Below are positions 1 through 6,857 of a DNA stretch of 32,925 bases, in pieces. Numbering within the stretch: the stretch's first letter is position 1; each line of letters starts with the position of its first letter. Source of the stretch: Roseobacter sp. (lineage in GTDB: Bacteria; Pseudomonadota; Alphaproteobacteria; Rhodobacterales; Rhodobacteraceae). The DNA lies in assembly GCF_024639605.1 (NCBI RefSeq), contig NZ_JAHEHZ010000021.1:1-32925 (forward strand), read 5' to 3'. The notes under the pieces were generated by a model, which searched no databases, had not been told where the DNA came from, and saw only the letters and a list, made by a program, of their open reading frames with translations. The position numbers were made by a program, and so were the translations under genes.

Positions 1-1194
1 TTTGTGCAGATCATGCGGTCCGGTCAGACCGGGCGTAAATCACTCGGGTCTGCGCCGAAGCGGATGGTGGCCACGTGGCTCAATGAGGCATCCGACCGGG
101 CGCTTTTGCAGGCCGGCGTTGGTAACAATCCGTCGCTGGTCGATGTCATCAGGATGGTGCACCCGAAACCTGCATCGGCGGCGCGCGAGGCGCTCTTTGC
201 CTGGATCATCGGCAAGCCCTGTGATGTGGCCCTTCTGCCGTCACTGCTGCAGGACTACCTTCGGTTCAAAGACACCGGCAAAGGGGCCGTGCCGGATGTG
301 CCGTTTCAGATGCTGACGCAACTGCCACTTACCCCGAAACACTGGGCGAAGATCGCGAAAAATGCGTCGTGGCAGATGACCCGGATGAACCTGAACACGT
401 TTCAGCGGCACGGGGTTCTGGAGATGCGCAACATGCGGCGGCTTGTGGCCGCACGGCTGCGGGATCCTGAGCTGATCGCAAAGGCACGGGTGTTCCCGTA
501 CCAGCTGATGACCGCGTATCAGGCGTTGTCTCCGGAGATCCCCGGGGAGATCCGCGAGGCCCTGCACGATGCGATGGAGCTGTCGGTTGCCAGTGTTCCG
601 GTGCTGCCGGGACAGGTGGTTATCTGTCCTGATGTCTCCGGGTCCATGTCGGGTGCTGTGACCGGTTACCGTAAAGGGGCCACCACAGCGACGCGGTTTG
701 TGGATGTCGCAGCCCTTGTCGCTGCTGCTATCCTGCGCCGGAATCCGTCCGCAACTGTGCTGCCGTTCGAGGTAACGGTCCGCGATACGCGCCTCGAGCC
801 ACTCGATACGATCCTGACGAACGCCGCACGGCTGGCGGATGAACGGGGCGGCGGAACGAACTGTGCCGCACCACTCGACTGGCTGCTGGAGCGCGGGCGC
901 AACCCCGATCTGGTGATCATGGTCTCTGATAACCAGTCCTGGGCGCATGCTCAGGCCGGTAACCGGGGCACTGTGATGATGCAGAAATGGGAAGCGTTGA
1001 AGCGACGGAATGCAAAGGCGCGGCTCGTGTGCATCGACATCGCCCCATACGGGACGACGCAGGCATCCGAACGTGAAGACGTGCTGAACATCGGCGGGTT
1101 CTCGGACACCGTCTTCGAGCAGATCGCGGGATTTGCTGCGGGAACACTCGGGGCGGCCCATTGGGTCGGCCGGATCAACGAAATAAAACTGTAA
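1..1194 (+). CDS. rsr: Ro60/Rsr-like TROVE-vWA RNA-binding protein (5' truncated by window edge)
   Basis: The reading frame is open from base 1, so the true start lies upstream; about 397 residues are visible. The N-terminal part has the helical-repeat character of a TROVE domain, the ring that binds misfolded RNA and Y RNA in the Ro60 family. The C-terminal part is a von Willebrand A domain with a metal-ion-dependent adhesion site: D-x-S-x-S at visible residues 210-214, a GGGTN Thr near 285 and a later V-S-D-N Asp. Known bacterial Rsr proteins use a Y RNA to tether an exonuclease or act in RNA repair. The call is supported by the neighbours: Y RNA-like genes begin 13 bases downstream and an rtcB homologue follows on the same strand, which is the known rsr-yrl-rtcB arrangement. 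I see no promoter because the start is missing. Confidence 0.9.
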   Translation, partial: FVQIMRSGQTGRKSLGSAPKRMVATWLNEASDRALLQAGVGNNPSLVDVIRMVHPKPASAAREALFAWIIGKPCDVALLPSLLQDYLRFKDTGKGAVPDVPFQMLTQLPLTPKHWAKIAKNASWQMTRMNLNTFQRHGVLEMRNMRRLVAARLRDPELIAKARVFPYQLMTAYQALSPEIPGEIREALHDAMELSVASVPVLPGQVVICPDVSGSMSGAVTGYRKGATTATRFVDVAALVAAAILRRNPSATVLPFEVTVRDTRLEPLDTILTNAARLADERGGGTNCAAPLDWLLERGRNPDLVIMVSDNQSWAHAQAGNRGTVMMQKWEALKRRNAKARLVCIDIAPYGTTQASEREDVLNIGGFSDTVFEQIAGFAAGTLGAAHWVGRINEIKL

Positions 1195-1207
1195 GAAAGG
1201 ACAACAA

Positions 1208-1347
1208 CCCCGGCGAATGCTGGTGGAACTACATTGTTAATGTTGGTGTCGCAGGTTCGAATCCTGCCGTGGGCTGCGCTTCCTGTTGCACCCCGCGTAG
1301 CTCAGTCAGGGAGAGCACATATGTTTCACCCCACACTTGTCGCCGGG
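1208..1347 (+). ncRNA. yrlA: Y RNA 1, YrlA-like, with circularly permuted tRNA-like domain
   Basis: The terminal Ro-binding stem is CCCGGCGA (1209-1216) paired perfectly with TCGCCGGG (1340-1347). The strands continue as GAATG on the 5' side and CTTGT on the 3' side, matching the CGAnUG/CUUGnC signature of animal Y RNAs. An inner stem is GGTGGAAC (1222-1229) with GTTTCACC (1323-1330). Inside is a tRNA mimic in permuted order: T arm 1251-1267 with TTCGAAT loop, acceptor-like stem 1268-1277/1288-1297 closed by a 10-nt loop at 1278-1287, then a D arm with stems 1300-1303/1313-1316. A small AT-rich hairpin at 1231-1243 holds the remaining arm. Bacterial YrlA RNAs are known to mimic tRNA in this way. 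Exact ends are inferred; there is no clear promoter or terminator of its own, so it may be processed from an rsr-rtcB transcript. Confidence 0.88.
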
Positions 1348-1355
1348 ACACATGA

Positions 1356-1431
1356 TGGAAGGTAGCTCAACCGGCAGAGCACTGGTTTTTGGTATCAGGG
1401 GTTGCAGGTTCGAATCCTGCCCTTCCAGCCA
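1356..1431 (+). tRNA. tRNA-Gln(TTG) embedded between Y RNAs
   Basis: A complete 76-nt cloverleaf can be drawn by hand. The 7-bp acceptor stem is 1356-1362/1421-1427, with the U1-A72 pair usual for tRNA-Gln. The D stem is 1365-1368/1377-1380 with GG in the loop. The anticodon stem is 1382-1386/1394-1398 with one G-T pair, and the loop TTTTGGT carries anticodon TTG. The variable loop is 5 nt, the T arm is 1404-1420 with TTCGAAT, the discriminator is G and CCA is encoded at 1429-1431. Nothing is degenerate, so it should be chargeable. Its position is unusual: 9 bases after Y RNA 1 and 21 bases before Y RNA 2, inside the rsr-rtcB unit. It could be an ordinary tRNA captured in the operon or a component of the RNA-repair locus. 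Confidence 0.88.
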
Positions 1432-1451
1432 GACAAACAGAAAGGAAAATA

Positions 1452-1528
1452 TCCGGGGGAATGCCCGTGGGATTACATCGCTGGACCCGATCGCCGAAAG
1501 GCATCTCACGATCCACTTGTCCCCCGGA
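1452..1528 (+). ncRNA. Y RNA 2, short form without tRNA-like domain
   Basis: The terminal stem is TCCGGGGGA (1452-1460) paired perfectly with TCCCCCGGA (1520-1528). As in Y RNA 1, the 5' strand continues GAATG and the 3' strand is preceded by CTTGT. The segment after GAATG (CCCGTGGGATTACAT, 1464-1478) aligns with the equivalent part of Y RNA 1. An inner stem pairs GTGG (1467-1470) with CCAC (1513-1516). The apex is a GAAA-tetraloop hairpin, GAT-C-GCC/GGC-ATC, at 1489-1505. There is no T arm or D arm, so it resembles the minimal Y RNAs that lack the tRNA mimic. It is called by homology of the module to its neighbours; boundaries are approximate. Confidence 0.75.
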
Positions 1529-1532
1529 CCCG

Positions 1533-1679
1533 GGGCCTGAAATGCCCGTCAGGATTACAAGGTACACGCCCTCTCTGTCACAGGGAGGGGCATCCCGAAA
1601 GGGGTGCCATGCCGGTTCGAATCCGGTCCGGCCGAGGCCGGTGGCGAAAAATCATCCTGACTCCGCCTTGTTCGGGCCC
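1533..1679 (+). ncRNA. Y RNA 3, with T-arm-containing domain
   Basis: The terminal stem is GGGCCTGAA (1533-1541) with TTCGGGCCC (1671-1679), 9 bp with one G-T pair. The 5' strand continues AATGCCCGT and the 3' strand is preceded by CTTG, as in the other two. The inner stem is a perfect 8 bp, GTCAGGAT (1548-1555) with ATCCTGAC (1654-1661). Inside are a 9-bp hairpin at 1569-1589, a GAAA-tetraloop hairpin at about 1590-1608, a tRNA-type T arm with TTCGAAT loop at 1611-1627, and an acceptor-like hairpin CCGGC/GCCGG at 1628-1641. I find no D arm, so the tRNA mimicry is partial. It ends 25 bases before rtcB. Confidence 0.75.
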
Positions 1680-1704
1680 TGTTTTTAAACTGAAGGTAAA
1701 GATT

Positions 1705-3105
1705 ATGACTGAGACACAGATTACATCCGACACACTGAAAGCCTGGGGGCATTTGCCCGGCAAGGCCTTTGGGCAAGCGCTGGAAATGGCACAGGCCGCC
1801 GAAGCGGCGGGCGATAACCTGAATGCGATCCGCGAACGGATTGAGCCGCTGAAACCCGCGCCTGTCACACCCTTGCAAAAGGCGGGCGAAGTGCCGTTTC
1901 ATTTCAATATCGAAGCATCGGACGACCCGGATGAGGTGAAAAACCTCGGGCAGGTGCATGAGACGATGATGGCAGTTATGCGCACGCCGACTGTGGTTTC
2001 GGCAGCCGTGATGCCGGATGCCTGTCCGGCAGGGCCGGTGGGCACGATCCCTGTGGGCGGCGTAGTAGCCGCGCGCAATGCGATTCACCCGGGCATGCAT
2101 TCGGCCGACATCTGCTGTTCGGTGATGATGACCGATATGGGCGATGCTGATCCGAAAGCGGTGCTGGATGCTGCCGAACAGGTCACGCATTTCGGTCCCG
2201 GCGGACGGGCGAACGGGCGGCGTTACACGTTGTCGCAAAAGCTGATGGATGCGTTTCGGGAGAACCCGTTTCTGAACAACCCGAAAATCCTGCGTATGGC
2301 GGTGGAACATCTGGGCACCCAGGGTGACGGCAACCATTTTCTGTTTGTCGGGCGGTCGCGTGCCACAGGGCGCACTGCGATGATCACTCATCACGGCTCA
2401 CGCGGGCCGGGGGCGGTGCTCTATAAGCTGGGGATGCAGGTGGCCGACCGGTTCCGCAGAGAGCTTTCGCCCGACACGCTGAAGCAAAACGCATGGATTC
2501 CGGCGGATACGCAAGAGGGCCGGGATTACTGGGCGGCGTTGCAGCTCATCCGCAAGTGGACCAAAGCCAACCACAATGCGCTGCATCAGGCGACGGTGGA
2601 AGCGTCAAAGGCCCGGCCGGGAGAGCGGTTCTGGAACGAACACAACTTCGTCTTTCGCCGCAATGACCTGTATTTTCACGGCAAGGGCGCGACCCCTGCC
2701 TGGGGCGATTACGCGCAGGATGCGACCGGGCTGACCCTGATCCCGCTCAATATGTCTGAGCCGGTTCTGGTCGTACGGGGCCGGGACGCGGACCACGGGC
2801 TGGGGTTCTCGCCGCACGGGGCAGGGCGCAACTTCTCGCGCTCCGAGCACAAGCGGCGCATGGGAGATGTCACGGCGCAGCAGGCGCTGGAGGCGGAAAC
2901 CGCAGGGCTTGATATCCGCTTTCCTGCCGGTGGTGTCGATGCTTCGGAACTGCCGTCGTCTTACAAGGACGCGGCGTCTGTGGTGGCGCAGATTGAGAAA
3001 TTCGGTCTGGCGGATATCGAGGATTACATCGACCCTTACGGGTGCATGATGGCCGGCGATATCCCGCCATTCTGGATGGAACGAAAGAAAAAGCGCCGCA
3101 GATAA
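1705..3105 (+). CDS. rtcB: RtcB-family RNA-splicing ligase
   Basis: The protein is 466 residues and joins RNA 3'-phosphate or 2',3'-cyclic phosphate ends to 5'-OH ends using GTP and Mn2+. Residues matching the known metal and guanylylation sites are visible: D-x-x-C at 135-138, LGTQGDGNHF with His 211, HHGSRGPG with His 230, a later N-E-H-N-F (His 313), and HGAGR with His 371, the expected guanylylated His. The GSMG-type stretch of E. coli RtcB reads differently here, so this is a divergent member. Start ATG 1705 is chosen because GAAGG at 1692-1696 precedes it; the frame is open further upstream, but that part lies in the Y RNA genes. The role inferred from context is repair of damaged tRNA or other structured RNA together with Rsr. 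No rtcA or rtcR is in the window. Confidence 0.92.
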   Translation: MTETQITSDTLKAWGHLPGKAFGQALEMAQAAEAAGDNLNAIRERIEPLKPAPVTPLQKAGEVPFHFNIEASDDPDEVKNLGQVHETMMAVMRTPTVVSAAVMPDACPAGPVGTIPVGGVVAARNAIHPGMHSADICCSVMMTDMGDADPKAVLDAAEQVTHFGPGGRANGRRYTLSQKLMDAFRENPFLNNPKILRMAVEHLGTQGDGNHFLFVGRSRATGRTAMITHHGSRGPGAVLYKLGMQVADRFRRELSPDTLKQNAWIPADTQEGRDYWAALQLIRKWTKANHNALHQATVEASKARPGERFWNEHNFVFRRNDLYFHGKGATPAWGDYAQDATGLTLIPLNMSEPVLVVRGRDADHGLGFSPHGAGRNFSRSEHKRRMGDVTAQQALEAETAGLDIRFPAGGVDASELPSSYKDAASVVAQIEKFGLADIEDYIDPYGCMMAGDIPPFWMERKKKRRR

Positions 3106-3110
3106 ACGAG

Positions 3111-3141
3111 GGCCCGCAATTTTCAGGTGCGGGCCTTTTTT
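3111..3141 (+). terminator. Rho-independent terminator after rtcB
   Basis: An 8-bp GC-rich stem, GGCCCGCA (3111-3118) with TGCGGGCC (3128-3135), is followed directly by a run of six T. It begins 6 bases after the rtcB stop and ends the rsr-Y RNA-rtcB unit before the convergent peroxidase gene. Confidence 0.92.
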
Positions 3142-3147
3142 ACGGTC

Positions 3148-4740
3148 TCAGAGCAGCGAGAGATACCGCAGGGCAGCCATTCCGGGCAGAAAGAAATACT
3201 CGCCCCCTGCCATCTGCACGAAGGTCTGAACTTCGATGCGCCGGCGCAACGGATCTTCGGGCAGGGTCATCCAGCCATCGGGTCCGACCAGCGGGTCGAC
3301 TTCCTCAAAGAGCGTGTGAAAATCCGAATTCAGCAGCCAGGTCTGTTGCACGAATTCGAACTGACGCGCGATATCCGTGTTCAGGCACATAAAGAGCAAC
3401 CCGCGGTCCGCGCCGTCATCGGTACCGGGGTCTGCAAGATTGCTGCCGTATTTACGCGCGCGGCGCAGGATCCGGTGATTGTTGGCGGCGCTGAGCAGTG
3501 TCTCTTTCATGCTCTCTTCGGGGGCCAGAGAGTCGCGGGGGTTGGCGCGGCGCACATGACTGCCCAGCGGACAGCCGAACCCGTGTCTGTCTTTGTCAAA
3601 AAACAGAAAATCATTGTCCGGCAGATCGTTTCTGCCCGCGGGGGCAGGTCCGCCGGGGCGCAGCAGGTGGCCTTCTTTGTCGCGGCCCACGACGCGGGCG
3701 GCAATCCAGCCGGCTGTGATATGTGTGGCGTCCGGGTCTTTGCTCCGGATGATTTCAGAGGCTTTATTCATGGCTTTCCAGAAAGCAGCAACATCCTGAT
3801 GCAGCTCGCGGACCACCAGATAACTGCCGTTGCGCCCGAAATCATAAAAACCGCGCGCTTCGGCATGTGGCCTGAGGCCTGCGCGTTCGGGCCTTCCGCC
3901 ATCCGGCGCGTCGGGTTCACCCGGAACAACGGGTCCGGGCGGGTGCTCCTGGTGGCCGTTGCTGTACCCCATCAGGAACTCGCCCAGTGGCACGCCGTGC
4001 ACCGGATCAGGCTGCGTTACCGTCTCGCCGCCGCGTTCAACTGCACCACCGGCGTCAAAGGGCAGCGGTTGCGACAACCCGTCGGCAAAGCCGAAATGCT
4101 CCCGGCTGATGCCTGAGCTTTCCACATCCAGCAGCAGGGGCAACTGATGCACAATCTTCACATCAAGCGGTTCGAGTGCCGCGCGGGCCACTTCCACCAG
4201 CGCATCTGCGTCAGCCTCGGTATGCGCATACAGCAGGATCAGTGCGTGTACCGTGAGATCGGTAGTGATGTGCGAGGACACCTTCTCAGGCCCTACGCTA
4301 TAGGCCTCAGGCGCATTAATGGTTTCCGGGGCGGCGACATTGCCGCTCCAGCGCGGACCGCCCTTGATCACGGTATCCATCCATTTGTCTTTGCGCCGGT
4401 CGCCCAGTCTGCGCAGCCGGTCTTCCTGAAACATGCCTTCGCGAAACGCGGGTGCGAAAGATGCCAGTGTGGCCTCCGAAAGCCCGATCCGTTCAAGCCC
4501 TGATGCAGTAAAGGCAATCGCGGCGGCTCGATCCAATACCTTGCCGCGTCCGGTGCGGGCGGCGTCGGTCACGGGAATTTTGTCGTTCAGCGCCTTAAGC
4601 CAGGCACCTCCTGCCTCACTGGGCAGTGCCGCAAAAAGGGAGCGGCCGGTTTCGAGCCGGCCAAATCCGCTTACCACGAGCGCCTGGGTATCGGCGGCGA
4701 CAGGCGGGCTGAGTTTCCATTTCGGGGACGGGTTTTGCAT
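3148..4740 (-). CDS. DyP-type haem peroxidase
   Basis: The protein is 530 residues. Dye-decolourising peroxidases are haem enzymes that use H2O2. The family's GxxDG motif appears as GFADG at residues 216-220, supplying the distal Asp. The proximal side appears as CPLGSHVRRANPR near 390-402, giving His 395 as the likely axial ligand, followed by HRILRRARKYG. There is no evident Tat or Sec signal peptide, so it is probably cytoplasmic or encapsulated. It is somewhat longer than many DyPs. The start ATG at 4740 overlaps the stop of the upstream gene by one base (TGATG), so I expect translational coupling to the membrane protein. An N-terminal extension in the same frame runs into that gene and was rejected. 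Confidence 0.9.
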   Translation of the reverse strand: MQNPSPKWKLSPPVAADTQALVVSGFGRLETGRSLFAALPSEAGGAWLKALNDKIPVTDAARTGRGKVLDRAAAIAFTASGLERIGLSEATLASFAPAFREGMFQEDRLRRLGDRRKDKWMDTVIKGGPRWSGNVAAPETINAPEAYSVGPEKVSSHITTDLTVHALILLYAHTEADADALVEVARAALEPLDVKIVHQLPLLLDVESSGISREHFGFADGLSQPLPFDAGGAVERGGETVTQPDPVHGVPLGEFLMGYSNGHQEHPPGPVVPGEPDAPDGGRPERAGLRPHAEARGFYDFGRNGSYLVVRELHQDVAAFWKAMNKASEIIRSKDPDATHITAGWIAARVVGRDKEGHLLRPGGPAPAGRNDLPDNDFLFFDKDRHGFGCPLGSHVRRANPRDSLAPEESMKETLLSAANNHRILRRARKYGSNLADPGTDDGADRGLLFMCLNTDIARQFEFVQQTWLLNSDFHTLFEEVDPLVGPDGWMTLPEDPLRRRIEVQTFVQMAGGEYFFLPGMAALRYLSLL

Positions 4741-6380
4741 CACAGATCCCTCATCCAGGTGCGGATGTCTCCAGGCGTCATTTCTCTTTTGCGCAGACCC
4801 GTGGCGACGCGGTGGTTGCGCTCGACCTGATCGACCGACAGCCCGGGATAAGCGCTGTACCAGAACCTGCTGACACTGCGCGAAGCCAGCGCCCAGTTTT
4901 TGAAGCGTCGTCCGTGGCTGGCGCCGTCGAAAATCAGATAGCGCGTTGGCGGAAAGCCCACGCCGCACCCCCAGGCGAGGGTCAGGCCCACATGTGCCTT
5001 CTCGATGAAATCGTCGAGATAGGAGCCCCAGCTCTGGTCAAAGTTGCTGACAAACAGCAGCTGGCTGTTGTTGTTAAGAAAGGCCCAGTGGGCGAAGTGA
5101 ACTGTGCGCATGCTGCCCAGATACCCGCGGGTCGCCTTGACCCGCAACAACAGCCCCAGGCCGCGATGACCTGTGCGCACGATCAGAGTGCGCAGCACAC
5201 CCGGGCGAATATTGACGATGGATCCCATGTGGTTCTGTGAAATCCAGTCTTCGCGCCTTGCCATCTGTGCGACCATGTCTGCATCAACCGGTGGCGCGTC
5301 CTGCGAGGTATCCCGTCGTTCCAGATAGCGCAGCCACAGGATGGTCGCCGGCACAGTAAAGAGCATGCCAAGTTGTCCCAGCAGCACGGTGCGTACGACC
5401 GGCCATTTCCAGTCGTCAAAACCACCCTCTGCAAGGCCCAGCCCGGCAAGCAGCCCGACAATGCACAGCGCTAGAATGATCAGTATCACCAGCGGCGGCA
5501 CGACGATCAGCACGATCAGCGGCAGGTTGCGCAGGAAGAAACGCGCAAGGCTGAAGCCCGTCGTGACCTCGGTGCCGGGGAGCGGGTCAAACTTTCTGAC
5601 GATGCCGAAGGCGAGCATGATAAACAGCACGATCACCAGCGTGACGAAGATCTGCGGGTCAAGCCAGGCAGCAATCAGAATCCCCGGCGCCGAAAAGACC
5701 GCAATGACAAAGGTTACAAAGAGGAGCAGGCGGATAATATCGCCGATGCGCTGTGTCACCGGAACCCGGGGCGGTGCCGGATCGTCAAGCCAGGGGTGAT
5801 CGGGCAGCATCGCTTCACGCAGTCTGCGATGCACCTGCTGCAGGCTCGCGTTGCGATAGGGGGTCGGGCCCTGGTTGTCGGGATTGTCGAGTTCTGCCCG
5901 CAGTGCACGAAAGAGGCTGGCATCATTGAGGATACGGTCACGCGCCAGGCCGCGGTTGCCATGATGAAAAACGCTGGGAGCGCCGGCGCGCGCTTCGAGA
6001 TAGCGGGTCGCAGGCACGGTGGAGCCTTCGGCGGTGACCTTGTGATAGAGCGGGCCGTCCTCATCAAGCGGCGCTTTGCAGCATCTTATGATCTCGCGCA
6101 GGGCCTCGCCCATAAGCGCGTCGGTCTGTTTCCAGAAATCCCGGGGCTCCCCGTCGAAGTTTGCTTCAAGGATAAGGGTCGGATCATAGCTGGAATTTGT
6201 GAACACGCTGATCGACATGAAGTGCAGACACGGGATACCCTCTCTGAGCCGCGCAAAGTTATCAACTGTTCCGCCGGACGGGTGGTCTTCGCGGTCTTTG
6301 AGGTCTTCGATAAGTGACGCGACCCGGGCTGCACTTTCGGGGCGCACTTCAAGTGCTACGGAGAATGTGACCTGTTTCAT
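4740..6380 (-). CDS. Membrane protein of unknown function, coupled to DyP peroxidase
   Basis: The protein is 546 residues; I do not recognise a named family. It has a soluble N-terminal domain (about 1-200), hydrophobic segments around 212-260 and 282-350, and a soluble C-terminal domain (about 370-546). The two soluble parts look like copies of one fold. Residues 52-60 and 427-435 share an HF-x3-F-type strand. Residues 69-77 and 441-449 read LILEANFDG and LLFVSNFDQ, each followed by an aromatic-rich helix. I infer a duplicated ferredoxin-like (alpha+beta barrel) module split by a membrane domain, the fold class to which DyP itself belongs. The one-base overlap with the DyP gene suggests the two proteins work together, perhaps placing the peroxidase at the membrane. 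Confidence 0.85.
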   Translation of the reverse strand: MKQVTFSVALEVRPESAARVASLIEDLKDREDHPSGGTVDNFARLREGIPCLHFMSISVFTNSSYDPTLILEANFDGEPRDFWKQTDALMGEALREIIRCCKAPLDEDGPLYHKVTAEGSTVPATRYLEARAGAPSVFHHGNRGLARDRILNDASLFRALRAELDNPDNQGPTPYRNASLQQVHRRLREAMLPDHPWLDDPAPPRVPVTQRIGDIIRLLLFVTFVIAVFSAPGILIAAWLDPQIFVTLVIVLFIMLAFGIVRKFDPLPGTEVTTGFSLARFFLRNLPLIVLIVVPPLVILIILALCIVGLLAGLGLAEGGFDDWKWPVVRTVLLGQLGMLFTVPATILWLRYLERRDTSQDAPPVDADMVAQMARREDWISQNHMGSIVNIRPGVLRTLIVRTGHRGLGLLLRVKATRGYLGSMRTVHFAHWAFLNNNSQLLFVSNFDQSWGSYLDDFIEKAHVGLTLAWGCGVGFPPTRYLIFDGASHGRRFKNWALASRSVSRFWYSAYPGLSVDQVERNHRVATGLRKREMTPGDIRTWMRDL

Positions 6381-6788
6381 GTCAGGCTGATCTCTGGCCC
6401 GGCGCTGGCGTAAAAACCAGAAGTACAGGCGGGACGGGGACCGGATTGCATGGCAAAATCCTTCCGGCGGGTTGCGTGAAGTATATCAATACACGTTATC
6501 AGAGTACTCTTTCCTGTGGAAAAATCAAACCTGTGGGCAGTTCAGGGCCGCGAAACAGTCCGGCGGGTCTCCCAAACCGATGATGGCTGCGGGCGGTCGC
6601 GCGTCTTGCGGCGGGCTCCGTTCAGGCCCGGACTGGACGGCAATACGCCTGTGCGCGGCACGGGTGCGCGGGTCTGTCCGATGGGTGATGCAGGAAAACA
6701 CACAAACCGTGAGGCGTTTTGCGTATTCCAAACATCTGCTTCCCCGGATAGCCTGCGGCCAGTCATTCTCTGAGGTCCGGAGGAAAGT
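6381..6788. other. Intergenic region between divergent units
   Basis: About 400 bases lie between the membrane-protein gene (left, minus) and the short ORF before the phosphodiesterase (right, plus). The stretch 6475-6530 is clearly richer in A/T than its surroundings and is a plausible promoter area for one or both directions. The open frames within it have no ribosome binding site and unconvincing composition, so I annotate no gene. I see no tRNA, terminator or repeat. Confidence 0.5.
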
Positions 6789-6857
6789 ATGACAGATCAG
6801 AGCAGGGTGATACGCCTGTTATCTTGCCGTGCTGACCAGAGGAACCCTGCCCCGTGA
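6789..6857 (+). CDS. Short upstream ORF (22 aa), translationally coupled leader
   Basis: An ATG at 6789 has a strong ribosome binding site, GGAGG at 6779-6783, five bases upstream. It opens a 22-codon frame (MTDQSRVIRLLSCRADQRNPAP) whose TGA stop overlaps the GTG start of the phosphodiesterase as GTGA. The downstream gene has only a weak site of its own (AGAGGA near 6838). The peptide has no recognised domain. The likely role is as a translational leader controlling the next gene, either by coupling or by codon-dependent stalling. It is too short to prove coding from composition; the call rests on the ribosome site and the exact overlap. Confidence 0.55.
   Translation: MTDQSRVIRLLSCRADQRNPAP

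Noticed and set aside
241-1161. Long minus-strand open frame opposite rsr
   Set aside because: It is a high-GC antisense shadow of rsr with no ribosome site or recognisable motif.
1222-1267. A tRNA-Asn (GTT loop, T arm)
   Set aside because: The acceptor 5' strand and D arm are not upstream; they are found downstream in permuted order, which fits a Y RNA instead.
1569-1627. A tRNA-Asp (GTC loop, T arm)
   Set aside because: The GTC sits in a 9-bp hairpin with a 3-nt loop, there is no D arm, and the outer stems are those of a Y RNA.
1402-1704. In-frame N-terminal extension of the RtcB reading frame
   Set aside because: It runs through Y RNA 2 and Y RNA 3 and has no ribosome site; ATG 1705 has one and matches the family start.
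6472-6792. Plus-strand open frame before the phosphodiesterase
   Set aside because: No ribosome site, no signal or domain, and unlikely composition (many Arg, Cys, Gly).
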